Source: Stappia indica (GTDB taxonomy: Bacteria > Pseudomonadota > Alphaproteobacteria > Rhizobiales > Stappiaceae). From it: DNA of 64,000 nucleotides. Location of the stretch: positions 1,550,001 through 1,614,000 of the forward strand of contig NZ_CP046908.1 of assembly GCF_009789575.1 (NCBI RefSeq), in the 5' to 3' direction. The position numbers and the translations under genes were made by a program. The notes below the pieces were generated by a model. It made no database searches. It was not told the DNA's origin and worked only from the letters and a program-made list of their open reading frames with translations. Position 1 is the stretch's first letter. The number at the start of each line of letters is the position of its first letter. Below, one piece after another: positions 19,674 through 28,848 of this stretch.

Positions 19674-19928
19674 TCAGCGGCGCAGCATCCCGTCGATCTT
19701 CTGACGCACGATGTGGGGCGATGCCTTCAACGGGTCCGTCACCATGGCCAGCATCGGTGTCTGGTCGGAGATCAGCTCGTTGACCGCCTGATGGTAGCGG
19801 CTGAGCGGCAGGTCGACGATGTCCGGACGATAGGGGGCGAGCGAGGGGCCGGAAACCGCGTAGATCGCGGCCGACAGGCAAAGCGCCTTGCAAAACGCTC
19901 CGAACGGAGAGTGAAGCGCGAGCCGCAT
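19674..19928 (-). CDS. small exported or membrane-anchored protein, unknown
   Basis: 84 aa. Start ATG at 19928 after AAGGATCC. Hydrophobic FCKALCLSAAIYAVSGPSLA near residues 10-29, then a soluble helical segment LSRYHQAVNELI and DPLKASPHIVRQKIDGMLRR. Convergent with the DUF1176-like gene (12-bp gap). Nothing recognised. Confidence 0.5.
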   Translation of the reverse strand: MRLALHSPFGAFCKALCLSAAIYAVSGPSLAPYRPDIVDLPLSRYHQAVNELISDQTPMLAMVTDPLKASPHIVRQKIDGMLRR

Positions 19929-20241
19929 GTCGGATCCTTGGCGAGTGGCGGGCAAGGGACGAAAAGGGCCGTACAGCCCCGGTTGTCGCCACGCTAGGAA
20001 CCCGCCTTTAACGAGACCTTACCGCCGCCCCGACAATTCGTATCAACAACGCGCTGAAACCTCTGTTGTTTTTCAACCCGTGGACAGACAACGCAAAACC
20101 GCGTTAACCAGAGATCGTTGCCGGCAAGAAAGTTCGCTCGGCAACACCGCACCCCTCCGCCCTGCCGCAGGCGCGTCCTGCGACCGGGCTTCCCGCTCCG
20201 CAGCACCGTTCCCGCGCCACAGCAACACCGGAGGCTCCCCC
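19929..20241. other. intergenic region, divergent promoters
   Basis: 313 bp between the small exported gene and the GST gene, which diverge. A stretch near 20005-20110 is AT-richer (TTTAACGAG, TTGTTTTTCAACC, GCGTTAACC) and is the probable promoter zone. No small gene or RNA recognised. Confidence 0.4.
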
Positions 20242-20856
20242 GTGCTCGTGCTTCGCTCTTCCCCGCCCTCTCCCTTCGGCCGCAAGATCAAGATCGCAGC
20301 GGCAAGCCTCGGCCTGAAGGACCGTCTCAAGGTCGAGATGACCGACACGCTCGATCCGCAGGATTCGATCCGCGGCCAGAACCCGCTCGGCAAGATCCCC
20401 GCCTTGGTGCTGGAAGGCGGCAAGGTGCTGTTCGACAGCCGGGTGATCCTGGAATATCTCGACCATCTCGCCGGCGGCGGGCGGATCATTCCGAACGGCG
20501 AGACCCGCTTCGACGTGCTGTGCCTCGCAGCTCTTGCCGACGGGCTGATGGATGCCGCCCTGCTGCAGGTCTACGAGGCGCGCTTCCGGCCCGAGGAACG
20601 CCGCCATGCCGACTGGCTGGCCTATCAGGGCGAGAAGGTCACCCGTGCGCTCGCCGTTCTGGAGGCGGCCCCGCCGGCAGCGGTGCCGGCCGGCGGCATC
20701 CCCGATGTCGGCCAGATCGGCGTTGCCTGCGCGCTGGGGTATCTCGACCTGCGCTTTGCCGGCAGCTGGCGTACCGACCATCCCAAGCTCGTCGCCTGGC
20801 TCGATGCCTTCGAGGCAGCCGTACCTTCCTTCGCCGAGACGCGCATCGCAGCCTGA
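20242..20856 (+). CDS. glutathione S-transferase family protein
   Basis: 204 aa. N-terminal thioredoxin-like domain: SSPPSPFGRKIKIAA, NPLGKIPALVLEGGKVLFDSRVILEYL (cis-Pro after KI and the DSR glutathione gamma-Glu site), then the all-helical domain with IPDVGQIGVACALGYLD. Ser replaces the canonical catalytic Cys/Tyr at the SPF turn. GTG start at 20242 with CGGAG eight bases upstream; longer in-frame starts lack support. Substrate unknown. Confidence 0.88.
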   Translation: MLVLRSSPPSPFGRKIKIAAASLGLKDRLKVEMTDTLDPQDSIRGQNPLGKIPALVLEGGKVLFDSRVILEYLDHLAGGGRIIPNGETRFDVLCLAALADGLMDAALLQVYEARFRPEERRHADWLAYQGEKVTRALAVLEAAPPAAVPAGGIPDVGQIGVACALGYLDLRFAGSWRTDHPKLVAWLDAFEAAVPSFAETRIAA

Positions 20857-20865
20857 CGCAGTGCC

Positions 20866-21690
20866 TCAGGCGAGAACAGGATATCCGAGCGCGGCCGCCC
20901 GTCGGTCGCGCTCGGCGATGATGCGGTAATCCTCCGCAGCGAAGGCCGCAAAGCCGTGCAACGACAGCGCCGTGCGCAGGTCCTGCGGCGCGGCCGCAAT
21001 TGCCGCCGCCACTGCCCGACGCAACAGCGGCACGCGGCCGCGATTGGCCAGCGCCGTGATCATCGGCAGGCCCGGCGTCGGCGGCGTGGACAGCAGCACC
21101 CGCACCCTGGATGCCGAGGGCTCATGGGCCTGCGCCAGCCGGTAGCTCATCGCATCGAGCGTTGCCGCATCCGCCTCTCCTGCGGCCACGGCCTTGAGTG
21201 CGGCCCGGTGAGATCCACTCTCCGTCACCGACGAGAAGACGGCTCTCCCCCCGGCGACGGGCGCGAGCAGGTGGCGCAGCGCGCCCTCCCCCGATTGCGA
21301 GCCGGGATGGTTGTAGGCAAACCGGCGCCCACGGAGGTCATCGAGCGACGCCGCCGTGTCCCCCTCGCGCACCACGACGACCGAACAGTAATGGCCGGGC
21401 GGGCAATCGGGCAGGCCGTAGTCGGGCGACCCGAGCACGCAAACGCTGTCCATGAGATGGCGCACCAGGGGCAAGCCGCAGGTCTGGCCGAGCAGCAGGG
21501 AGGGATCGCGCCAGCCGTCCATCAGCGCGCGGCCGCGCTCCAGGCGCGCAGGCGCATCGAACCCGAGATCCGCCAGCGCCTCGCGCAGGAGCGACCACAA
21601 TCGGTCGGTCTGCGCGCGGACCTCCGGCCAATCGTACATCGGCAGGAAGGCGAAGGGGGCGGAACTGTCGGGGAATGGGATGCGGGGCAA
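20866..21690 (-). CDS. PhnD/SsuA/transferrin-like substrate-binding protein, no signal peptide
   Basis: 274 aa. LGQTCGLPLVRHLMDSVCVLG, RGRRFAYNHPGSQSGEGALRHLL and VTESGSHRAALKAVAAGEADAATLDAMSYRLA are the periplasmic phosphonate-binding (PhnD-like) pattern. It has no signal peptide (MPRIPFPDSSAPFAFLPMYD) and no ABC permease or ATPase next to it, so it may be a cytosolic sensor-like member. ATG at 21690; TTCCCTTTGCCCC on the plus strand reads as GGGGCAAAGGGAA. Ligand unknown. Confidence 0.85.
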   Translation of the reverse strand: MPRIPFPDSSAPFAFLPMYDWPEVRAQTDRLWSLLREALADLGFDAPARLERGRALMDGWRDPSLLLGQTCGLPLVRHLMDSVCVLGSPDYGLPDCPPGHYCSVVVVREGDTAASLDDLRGRRFAYNHPGSQSGEGALRHLLAPVAGGRAVFSSVTESGSHRAALKAVAAGEADAATLDAMSYRLAQAHEPSASRVRVLLSTPPTPGLPMITALANRGRVPLLRRAVAAAIAAAPQDLRTALSLHGFAAFAAEDYRIIAERDRRAAALGYPVLA

Positions 21691-21797
21691 AGGGAACCTC
21701 TCTGGCGCGGTTCCTCCAAGGCTAGAAAGCCTTCACGCGCCTGGCAAGGCGCGTAAAACCGTCCGGCATCGACCGGACGGCCCTTCAAATGCGACAA

Positions 21798-21820
21798 GGG
21801 GAGCCGCGATGCGGCTCCCC
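21798..21820 (-). terminator. terminator of the outer-membrane barrel gene
   Basis: GGGGAGCCGC-atc-GCGGCTCCCC, a perfect 10-bp stem, followed on the minus strand by TTGTCGCATTT; 28 bp after the stop codon. Confidence 0.75.
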
Positions 21821-21847
21821 CTGGCGTCAGTTCTATCCGGGAGGGGA

Positions 21848-22519
21848 TCAGAACTTGTAGCTGAGACCGAACCGGACCTGGTTGCTGTCCAGCTTGTTCT
21901 TGTAGGTCTGGCCACCGAGACCGAAGTTCGTGTCGCCGTAGTCCTGATACTGGTACTCCAGGCGAGCCGTCACGTTCTGGGTGACAGCACCCTCGACACC
22001 GGCACCCGCCGTCCAGCCGATACGGGCCACGCTCTCGGACGCGCCGTTGGCCGAGGCATCGACGTCGGCGATCGCAAGACCACCGGTACCGTAGACCAGG
22101 AAGCGGTCGAAGGCCCAACCGGCGCGTGCGCGCACCGTGCTGTTCCAGCTGCTCGAGGTCTTGTAGTTGACGCCGGCGACGGTGCGGGAGTTCTCGATGT
22201 CGCTGAGGCTGAAGTCGGCTTCAGCGCCCAGCAGGAAGTTCGGCGTGACCATGTAGTTGTAGCCGGCATGGACACCGCCGGTGACGCCATTGTCATTGTT
22301 GTTGAACCGGCCGGTTACCGCGTTGGAGACACGATAATCGGACCAGTTCCAACCGAGATGCCCACCGAAATAGAACCCCGACCAGTCGAACCGCTCGGCC
22401 GGAACCGGATCCGAGTAGGTGTAGGGCTGTTCGGGCTGCGGAAGGTCGGCCGCGAGAGCCGGGGCACTCGCCGCAAATGCGGCGGCCGCAGCAAGGCCGG
22501 CAGCAGCTAGACGCTTCAT
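21848..22519 (-). CDS. outer-membrane beta-barrel protein (Omp25/RopB-like)
   Basis: 223 aa. Signal peptide MKRLAAAGLAAAAAFAASAPALAAD, then FDWSGFYFGGHLGWNWSDY, GVHAGYNYMVTPNFLLGAEADFSLSD, ARAGWAFDRFLVYGTGGLA, and the terminal strand NQVRFGLSYKF ending in Phe, as required for BAM insertion. An eight-stranded barrel of the rhizobial/Brucella Omp25-Omp31 group. ATG at 22519 with CTGGAG ten bases upstream. Own terminator downstream and a 387-bp upstream region suggest it is a strongly expressed single gene. Confidence 0.93.
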   Translation of the reverse strand: MKRLAAAGLAAAAAFAASAPALAADLPQPEQPYTYSDPVPAERFDWSGFYFGGHLGWNWSDYRVSNAVTGRFNNNDNGVTGGVHAGYNYMVTPNFLLGAEADFSLSDIENSRTVAGVNYKTSSSWNSTVRARAGWAFDRFLVYGTGGLAIADVDASANGASESVARIGWTAGAGVEGAVTQNVTARLEYQYQDYGDTNFGLGGQTYKNKLDSNQVRFGLSYKF

Positions 22520-22906
22520 GTGAATACTCCAGTTACCACGTGGAACAAGCGGACATGCGGGATTGCATCCCAGACACGCCCGGCCCCCCAGACAGTGACC
22601 TATGACGGACGAATGTGGCACCGCCCCAGACGAAATGGGGAGATCCCGTGGCAACAAACGATTTTTCGGTGACATGGTAACCGGTTGGTTACCATGGTGC
22701 ATGGGCAGTTTCGACAGGGGTCACTGCGACCGGACGCGGAACAACGTCCCGAAGACCGGGCTTTTCATCTCCGGGCAAATGCATATATAGGGCAGGTCTT
22801 CAGCCGGTGGCGCGGGCACCGGAGCTGTGCTCCGCGCAAGGCCCATCGCCTTCGCTGGCCGCACGCTCGACAATCCGTCCACCTATCAGCCGGGTGCCAC
22901 AGCTTC
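22520..22906. promoter_or_regulatory. divergent promoter region with a 24-bp perfect palindrome (22673-22696)
   Basis: The region separates the omp gene and the antiporter gene, which diverge. At 22673-22696 lies CATGGTAACC-ggtt-GGTTACCATG, ten-base perfect arms. It is 154 bp before the omp start and could be an operator or cruciform. The rest shows no gene. Confidence 0.5.
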
Positions 22907-23902
22907 ATGCTCATCGACTATGTCAGCCTCGTGGGAGGCCTCGTCGTCCTGATCGTCGCCGGTGACGTTCTGGTTCGCGGGTCGGTAAGCATCGCCGAGC
23001 GGCTTGGCATTCCAACCCTCGTCATCGGACTGACCATCGTCGCCTTCGGCACCAGCGCACCCGAGCTTGTGATCTCCCTGGGCGCAGCGCTCGATGGCCT
23101 GTCCGGCATCGCCATCGGCAATGTGGTCGGCTCCAACATCGCCAACGTGCTTGCGGTTCTCGGCCTGCCGGCGCTGTTCGCCGCAACGTCCTGCAACGAG
23201 AACGGCGCGGTCAGGAACTCGGTGTTCATGGTGGCGATCACCGCCATCTTCATCGGCATGGCGTTCCACAGCCCGCTTTCGCGCTTCGATGGCACGATCC
23301 TGCTGATGCTGCTGGCGCTGTTCCTGTGGGAATCGGTGCGCGCCACCCGCAAGCATCGCGCCCAGAATGGCGGCGCTGCAGCGGTCGCCGACGGGGATGG
23401 CGACGAGGAGCTTCCTTTCGACGAAGTCGAGGGTGTGCCGGAGAATGTCGGCCTCGCCATCCTGTTCATCGTGCTCGGCCTGATCGGCCTGCCGCTGGGC
23501 GCGCATTTCACCATCGAGGGCGCCTCGGCGCTGGCCCGCAACTGGGGCGTTTCCGACGCGGTGATCGGCCTCACCGTGGTCGCTCTCGGGACGTCGCTGC
23601 CGGAGCTCATGACCTCGCTGATGGCCGCCATTCGCGGTCACGCGGCCGTCGCGCTCGGCAATGTCATCGGCTCCAACATCTTCAATCTGGTCGCCATCAT
23701 GGGCATCACCTCGATGGTCGTGCCCCTGCAGGTGCCGCCGGAGGTCCTGCGCCTCGACCTGTGGGCCATGCTCGCCTGCGCATTGCTGGTGCTCGCCTTC
23801 GCCGCGTTCAAGGTGACCATTCGCTGGCCGTCCGGTATCATTCTTTGCGCGTTGTACGCCCTGTACATTTTCGTCGTGTTCCAGACGGGCAAGGTCGCCT
23901 GA
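22907..23902 (+). CDS. calcium/sodium antiporter (CaCA family, YrbG type)
   Basis: 331 aa with ten or so TM helices in two inverted repeats. The alpha-repeats show the ion-coordinating motifs: VAFGTSAPELVISLGAA (residues about 46-62) with GNVVGSNIANV, and VALGTSLPELMTSLMAA with GNVIGSNIFNLVAI. An acidic hydrophilic loop (AVADGDGDEELPFDEVEG) divides the halves. Inner-membrane Na+ or K+/Ca2+ exchange. ATG at 22907; no strong ribosome site seen. Confidence 0.93.
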   Translation: MLIDYVSLVGGLVVLIVAGDVLVRGSVSIAERLGIPTLVIGLTIVAFGTSAPELVISLGAALDGLSGIAIGNVVGSNIANVLAVLGLPALFAATSCNENGAVRNSVFMVAITAIFIGMAFHSPLSRFDGTILLMLLALFLWESVRATRKHRAQNGGAAAVADGDGDEELPFDEVEGVPENVGLAILFIVLGLIGLPLGAHFTIEGASALARNWGVSDAVIGLTVVALGTSLPELMTSLMAAIRGHAAVALGNVIGSNIFNLVAIMGITSMVVPLQVPPEVLRLDLWAMLACALLVLAFAAFKVTIRWPSGIILCALYALYIFVVFQTGKVA

Positions 23903-23969
23903 TCGGGCTGTCCCGAATTCGCGTAAGACCCGCTGACATCTCGTCCATTTCGACAACCAGCGAGTCGCC

Positions 23970-24758
23970 ATGTCCGTTTCCCAGATGCCTGCCAGCAACG
24001 CGCAGTCCCCCGTGGCCCTGGTGACGGGCGCCGCCCTGCGCATCGGCCGGTCCATTGCCGAGGATCTCGCGGCCAATGGCTTCCAGGTGGCGATCCACGC
24101 CCACCGCTCGCTGTCGGAGGCAGAAGCGCTGGCAACCGACATCGCCGCGGGCGGCGGCCGTGCCTGCATCGTCGCCGGCGACCTGACCCAGCCCGAGACG
24201 CCGGGGCGGATCATGGCGGCCGCACGCACGCAGCTCGGCCCCGTCCGCCTGCTTGTCAACAGCGCCTCGATCTTCGAGAAGGACGAGATCGGCGAGCTGG
24301 AGCTGGAGCGCTACGAGAAGCACATGGCGATCCACACCCGTGCGCCGATCTTCCTGACCCAGGAAATGGCGAACGCCCTGCCGGAGGGGATGACCGGGCT
24401 GGTGGTCAACATCATCGACCAGCGCGTGTGGAAGCTGACGCCGCAGTTCTTCTCCTACACCCTGTCCAAGGCCGCGCTGTGGGCGGCGACGCAGACACTG
24501 GCGCAAGGGCTCGCCCCGCGCATCCGCGTCAACGGCATCGGTCCGGGCCCGACCCTTGCCAACACGCGTCAGCAGGCCTCCGATTTCGCCCGCCAGGCGG
24601 AGGCGGTGCTCCTTCGGCGCGGACCTGCGCTGGAGGAGTTCGGCCGCACCATCCGCTATCTGTGGGAGACGCCGTCGATCACCGGCCAGATGATCGCCCT
24701 CGATGGCGGCCAGCATCTTGCCTGGGAGACCCCGGACGTCGTAGGCATCGCGGAATGA
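23970..24758 (+). CDS. short-chain reductase resembling pteridine reductase (PTR1/FolM)
   Basis: 262 aa Rossmann-fold SDR. The cofactor loop [16 protein letters not shown] (14-29) and HAHRS (43-47, NADPH phosphate pocket) look like trypanosomatid PTR1. The catalytic set is D150...Y163-x3-K167: Asp replaces the usual SDR Ser, with 13 residues to Tyr, as in PTR1 and Fol[12 protein letters not shown] and [14 protein letters not shown] complete the fold. Likely reduces an oxidised pterin or folate. Its stop overlaps uvrC by 4 nt (ATGA). The biological substrate is inferred from motif only. Confidence 0.8.
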   Translation: MSVSQMPASNAQSPVALVTGAALRIGRSIAEDLAANGFQVAIHAHRSLSEAEALATDIAAGGGRACIVAGDLTQPETPGRIMAAARTQLGPVRLLVNSASIFEKDEIGELELERYEKHMAIHTRAPIFLTQEMANALPEGMTGLVVNIIDQRVWKLTPQFFSYTLSKAALWAATQTLAQGLAPRIRVNGIGPGPTLANTRQQASDFARQAEAVLLRRGPALEEFGRTIRYLWETPSITGQMIALDGGQHLAWETPDVVGIAE

Positions 24759-26827
24759 ACGGACGCAACAACGACCTTCCTCCCGACGACGACCTGCCCG
24801 ACGACCTCGACGCCGACGAGGCCGCCGAGACCGGGGATGCGGGCGCGGGCGAAAGCGCCGGGGACGGCGACGGGCGGGTGCCCATGCCCGTCTTCGAGGC
24901 GGAGCCCTCGCCGCTCGGGCCGGACGCACGCGGCGTCGACGTCATCGCGCATGCCGTGCGAAGGCTGCCCCTGGGGCCGGGCGTCTACCGCATGCTCGAC
25001 GAGGACGGCACGGTTCTCTATGTCGGCAAGGCGCGCTCGCTGAAGAAGCGGGTGACCAGCTACACGCGCCTGCAGGGCCAGTCCAACCGCATCATGCGGA
25101 TGATCATGGCCACCGCCTCGATGGAGTTCGTGACCACGGGCACGGAAACCGAGGCGCTGCTGCTCGAGGCCAACCTGATCAAGCGCCTGCGTCCGCGCTT
25201 CAACGTGCTGCTGCGCGACGACAAGTCGTTTCCCTACATCCTCGTCACCGGCGACCACGAGGCCCCTGCCCTCGTCAAGCATCGCGGCGCCCGCCGGCGC
25301 AAGGGCAGCTACTTCGGCCCCTTCGCCTCCGCCGGCGCGGTCAACCGGACGATCACTGCGCTGCAGAAGGCGTTCCTGATCCGCAACTGCACCGACAGCT
25401 ACTACGCCAACCGCAGCCGCCCCTGCCTGCTCTACCAGATCAAGCGTTGCGCGGGCCCGTGCACCGGCGAAATCGACCAGGAGGACTATGCCGGCCTCGT
25501 CGCGGAGGCGAAGTCCTTCCTGTCGGGCCGCAGCCAGATGGTGAAGAAGGATCTCGCGCACCAGATGGAGGCGGCCTCCGAAACGCTCGATTTCGAGCGC
25601 GCGGCGGTCTATCGCGACCGCCTCGCGGCCCTCTCCCACATCCAGTCGCACCAGGGCATCAACCCGCAGAGCGTGGAGGAGGCGGACGTCTTCGCCATCC
25701 ACGAGGAAGGCGGGCAGTACTGCATCCAGGTGTTCTTCTTCCGCACCGGCCAGAACTGGGGCAACCATGCCCTGTTCCCGCGCGCCGACAGCTCGCTCGG
25801 CGTTGCCGAGGTGCTGGAGAGTTTCCTCGCCCAGTTCTACGACGACAAGCCGGTGCCGCGGCTGGTGTTGCTGTCGCACGAGATCGAGGAGCGGGCGCTG
25901 CTCGCCGCCGCCCTGACGGAGCGCGCCGGCCACAAGGTCGAGGTGGCGGTGCCGCAGCGCGGCGAGAAGCGGGAGCTCGTGGAGCACGCCCACAAGAACG
26001 CGCGCGAGGCGCTCGGCCGCCGGCTGGCGGAGACCAGCAGCCATGCCCGCCTGCTCAAGGGCGTCGGCGAGGCTTTCGGCCTGGGCGCAACGCCGCGCCG
26101 CATCGAGGTCTACGACAACTCCCACATCATGGGCACCAACGCGGTCGGCGGCATGATCGTCGCCGGCCCGGAAGGCTTCGCCAAGGGCCAGTACCGCAAG
26201 TTCAACATCCGCTCGGAGGAGCTGGTTCCGGGCGACGACTACGGCATGATGCGCGAGGTGCTGACGCGGCGCTTCTCGCGCCTGCTCAAGGAGCATGCCG
26301 ACGAGCGCAAGGCGGCAACGCCTGCCCCCGAAACGGCGAACCCGGACGAGGAGACGGCCGAGGACACCAGCGCAATTCCGGCCTGGCCGGATCTCGTCTT
26401 CATCGACGGCGGCCTCGGACAGCTCAACGCGGCGCGCGAGACGCTGACTGCGCTCGGCATCGAGGACGTACCGCTGGTCGGCATCGCCAAGGGGCCGGAC
26501 CGCGACGCCGGGCGCGAGAAATTCTTCGTCCCCGGCAAGCCGTCCTTCATGCTGCCGGAGCGCGACCCGGTGCTCTACTTCGTGCAGCGCCTGCGCGACG
26601 AGGCCCACCGTTTTGCCATCGGCACGCACCGGGCGCGGCGCAAGAAGGACATCGCCCGCAGCCCGCTCGACGAGATCGCCGGCATCGGCCCTGCCCGCAA
26701 GCGCGCGCTGCTGCGCCACTTCGGCACGGCGAAGGCCGTCTCCAAGGCCGGCATCGACGACCTGATGGCGGTCGACGGCGTGTCGGAAACGGTCGCGCGC
26801 ACGATCTACGACCACTTCCACGAATAA
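24755..26827 (+). CDS. uvrC: UvrABC excinuclease subunit C
   Basis: 690 aa. An acidic N-terminal extension of about 65 residues precedes the GIY-YIG nuclease ([25 protein letters not shown]). Then the Cys region ([27 protein letters not shown]), the UvrBC-interaction helix pair around [26 protein letters not shown], the RNase H-like nuclease ([35 protein letters not shown]) and C-terminal HhH ([18 protein letters not shown]). It makes both incisions in nucleotide-excision repair. ATG overlaps the reductase stop. A Pro/Glu/Thr insert ([19 protein letters not shown]) lies before the second Asp motif. Confidence 0.97.
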   Translation: MNGRNNDLPPDDDLPDDLDADEAAETGDAGAGESAGDGDGRVPMPVFEAEPSPLGPDARGVDVIAHAVRRLPLGPGVYRMLDEDGTVLYVGKARSLKKRVTSYTRLQGQSNRIMRMIMATASMEFVTTGTETEALLLEANLIKRLRPRFNVLLRDDKSFPYILVTGDHEAPALVKHRGARRRKGSYFGPFASAGAVNRTITALQKAFLIRNCTDSYYANRSRPCLLYQIKRCAGPCTGEIDQEDYAGLVAEAKSFLSGRSQMVKKDLAHQMEAASETLDFERAAVYRDRLAALSHIQSHQGINPQSVEEADVFAIHEEGGQYCIQVFFFRTGQNWGNHALFPRADSSLGVAEVLESFLAQFYDDKPVPRLVLLSHEIEERALLAAALTERAGHKVEVAVPQRGEKRELVEHAHKNAREALGRRLAETSSHARLLKGVGEAFGLGATPRRIEVYDNSHIMGTNAVGGMIVAGPEGFAKGQYRKFNIRSEELVPGDDYGMMREVLTRRFSRLLKEHADERKAATPAPETANPDEETAEDTSAIPAWPDLVFIDGGLGQLNAARETLTALGIEDVPLVGIAKGPDRDAGREKFFVPGKPSFMLPERDPVLYFVQRLRDEAHRFAIGTHRARRKKDIARSPLDEIAGIGPARKRALLRHFGTAKAVSKAGIDDLMAVDGVSETVARTIYDHFHE

Positions 26828-26949
26828 CGCGCGCGCCGCCCTAATCTGTGCAAAACCGCCCGGAAAGGTCGGGCGTCAGTCGGCAAGCCGCCATGATGCG
26901 GAAGGCCCCGTGGCCGATTCCCTTGTGACCACCAGCCTTGTTCGGACCC

Positions 26950-27576
26950 ATGGCGAAGCTCTATTTCAGCTATTCCTCGATGAATGCCGGCAAGTCGACC
27001 ATCCTGTTGCAGGCGGCCTACAACTACCGCGAACGCGGCATGGCGACCTTGCTGCTGACGGCGGCGATCGACGACCGCGCCGGACGCGGGCGCATCGCCT
27101 CGCGCATCGGTCTTGCGGCGGAAGCGGACCTTTTCGAGGCCTCGACGGATCTTGCCGCCCATATCGCGGACCGCCGCGCGACGGCCCCTGTCGACTGCGT
27201 CTTCGTCGACGAGGCCCAGTTCCTCACCGAAGAACAGGTCTGGCAGCTTGCCCGCGTTGCCGACGACATGGGCATCCCGGTGATGTGCTACGGGTTGCGC
27301 ACCGACTTCCAGGGACGCCTGTTCCCCGGCAGCGCGGCCCTGCTGGCGCTTGCCGACACCTTGCGCGAGGTCAAGACGATCTGCTGGTGCGGGCGCAAGG
27401 CAACCATGGTCGCCCGGCTCGACGGCTCCGGACGGATCGTCGAACAGGGCGAGCAGGTGGTCATCGGCGGCGAGGACCGCTATGTCTCCCTGTGCCGGCG
27501 CCACTGGTCGCGCCGGCAGCTGTCGCATGACGGCAGACGCGAGGCTGAAGCGGATGGAGGCGCAGCCGACGCTTGA
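26950..27576 (+). CDS. tdk: thymidine kinase (type II)
   Basis: 208 aa. P-loop [15 protein letters not shown] at 7-21, catalytic region FVDEAQFL, lasso and Zn-binding Cys set CWCGRKATM / LCRRHW, and [18 protein letters not shown] closely as in E. coli Tdk. Phosphorylates thymidine for salvage. ATG at 26950 (MAKLYFSY) fits the family; a TTG four codons earlier is less likely. HlyU-family gene follows after 37 bp. Confidence 0.95.
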   Translation: MAKLYFSYSSMNAGKSTILLQAAYNYRERGMATLLLTAAIDDRAGRGRIASRIGLAAEADLFEASTDLAAHIADRRATAPVDCVFVDEAQFLTEEQVWQLARVADDMGIPVMCYGLRTDFQGRLFPGSAALLALADTLREVKTICWCGRKATMVARLDGSGRIVEQGEQVVIGGEDRYVSLCRRHWSRRQLSHDGRREAEADGGAADA

Positions 27577-27613
27577 GCCGGCTGCGCGGCGGACACACAG
27601 GGAAGGACGGGCA

Positions 27614-27910
27614 ATGGTTTTCGGCAAGATCTTCGGCGGGTTGTTCGGCGGCGGCGGCGACAAGGCCCCGGCGGCCTCGCGCCACCAGACGCAGGAATAC
27701 AAGGGCTACCTCATCACCCCGGCGCCGACCGCGCGCGACGGCCAGTGGCAGGTGGCCGGCTCCATTTCCCGCACCTTCGACGACGGCACCACCCGCACCC
27801 ACGACTTCATCCGCGCCGACCTGATGCCGAGCGAGGAACAGGCCGCGGAGTTCGCCGCGCGCAAGGCCCGCCAGATCATCGAAGAACAGGGCGACCGGGT
27901 CTTCGACTGA
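27614..27910 (+). CDS. HlyU-family protein
   Basis: 98 aa. Gly-rich MVFGKIFGGLFGGGGD, then YKGYLITPAPTARDGQWQVAGSISRTFDDG..HDFIRAD and ARKARQIIEEQGDRVFD, the HlyU family pattern. Named after a Vibrio hemolysin regulator, but most small alphaproteobacterial members are uncharacterised. ATG with GGAAGGA nine bases before. Ends 8 bp from the convergent acetyltransferase. Confidence 0.85.
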   Translation: MVFGKIFGGLFGGGGDKAPAASRHQTQEYKGYLITPAPTARDGQWQVAGSISRTFDDGTTRTHDFIRADLMPSEEQAAEFAARKARQIIEEQGDRVFD

Positions 27911-27917
27911 ACCGCTC

Positions 27918-28631
27918 TCACCGCGCCTGCGAGCGGATATCCTCCAGCCGCTGGATCTGCCGGCCTTGCAGGTCGAAATTCTCCGGCGACAGCCAGGCCT
28001 CGAACGCCGCGCGCAAGTGCGGCCACTCGCTGTCGAGGATCGAGAACCACGCCGTGTCGCGGTTGCGCCCCTTGTAGACCATCGCCTGGCGGAACGTGCC
28101 CTCGTAGGAAAAGCCGAGCCGTCCGGCGGCCCGCCGCGAGGGGCCGTTCAACGCATCGCATTTCCACTCGTAGCGGCGATAGCCGAGCTCGTCGAACACC
28201 CGCCGCATCATCAGATACATCGCCTCGGTGGACTGCACGCTGCCCTGCATCAGCGGCGAGAAGTTGATGTGCCCGACCTCAATCACGCCGTTGCCCGGAT
28301 CGATCCGCAGGTAGCTGGCAATGCCAAGTTCGCGCCCGCTCGCCGCGTCCACCACCACATGGAACAGCGGATCCTCGCCCCGATAGGTCGCCTCCGCGAA
28401 GTTCAGGAACTCGGCCTCGGTCTCGACAGGGCCGTAGCCGAGATAGGTCCAGTTGCGGCCTTCCCGGTCTTCCCGATAGGCGGCGAAAAGCCCGGCGGCA
28501 TGGCGCGGCTCGTACGGCTCGAGGCGGCAGGTCCTGCCCTGCATGACATCACGCGGCGGCCGGGGGCGCGCCCTCCAGCCTGCGACATCCGGCCCGATGG
28601 CCTGCCCGAATCCGTTCCGCCTCTCGATCAT
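27918..28631 (-). CDS. GNAT-family acetyltransferase (RimJ/RimL type)
   Basis: 237 aa. GRTCRLEPYEPRHAAGLFAAYREDRE, GYRRYEWKCDALNGPSRRAAGRLGFSYEGTFRQAMVYKGRNRDTAWFSILDSEWP is the standard RimJ/RimL-like GNAT C-terminal half. Members acetylate protein N-termini or small molecules; the acceptor here is unknown. Start ATG at 28631 after GGGTGGGAA. Confidence 0.88.
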   Translation of the reverse strand: MIERRNGFGQAIGPDVAGWRARPRPPRDVMQGRTCRLEPYEPRHAAGLFAAYREDREGRNWTYLGYGPVETEAEFLNFAEATYRGEDPLFHVVVDAASGRELGIASYLRIDPGNGVIEVGHINFSPLMQGSVQSTEAMYLMMRRVFDELGYRRYEWKCDALNGPSRRAAGRLGFSYEGTFRQAMVYKGRNRDTAWFSILDSEWPHLRAAFEAWLSPENFDLQGRQIQRLEDIRSQAR

Positions 28632-28848
28632 TTCCCACCCTCGCCGACTGCCGGGACTGCCTGTAACTGTCCCCAGATATACCCGTCTTCGGGCAGGAGG
28701 GGAGCACCGGCCGGCCGCAGTTTCAGGGCACCGGTGGCGCGCCCGCAACGGCCTGCGGCACGGAGGCCCGATTGACGCGATGGGGCCCGCATGCTTCAAG
28801 GGCGATACCTATCCCCGCCACTCATGCAGTGCGAGACCCTGAAGCGAC

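Noticed and set aside
24656-26821. A 721-codon frame antisense to uvrC
   Set aside because: Mirror of uvrC codon structure; no recognisable domains, no ribosome site, and uvrC is intact.
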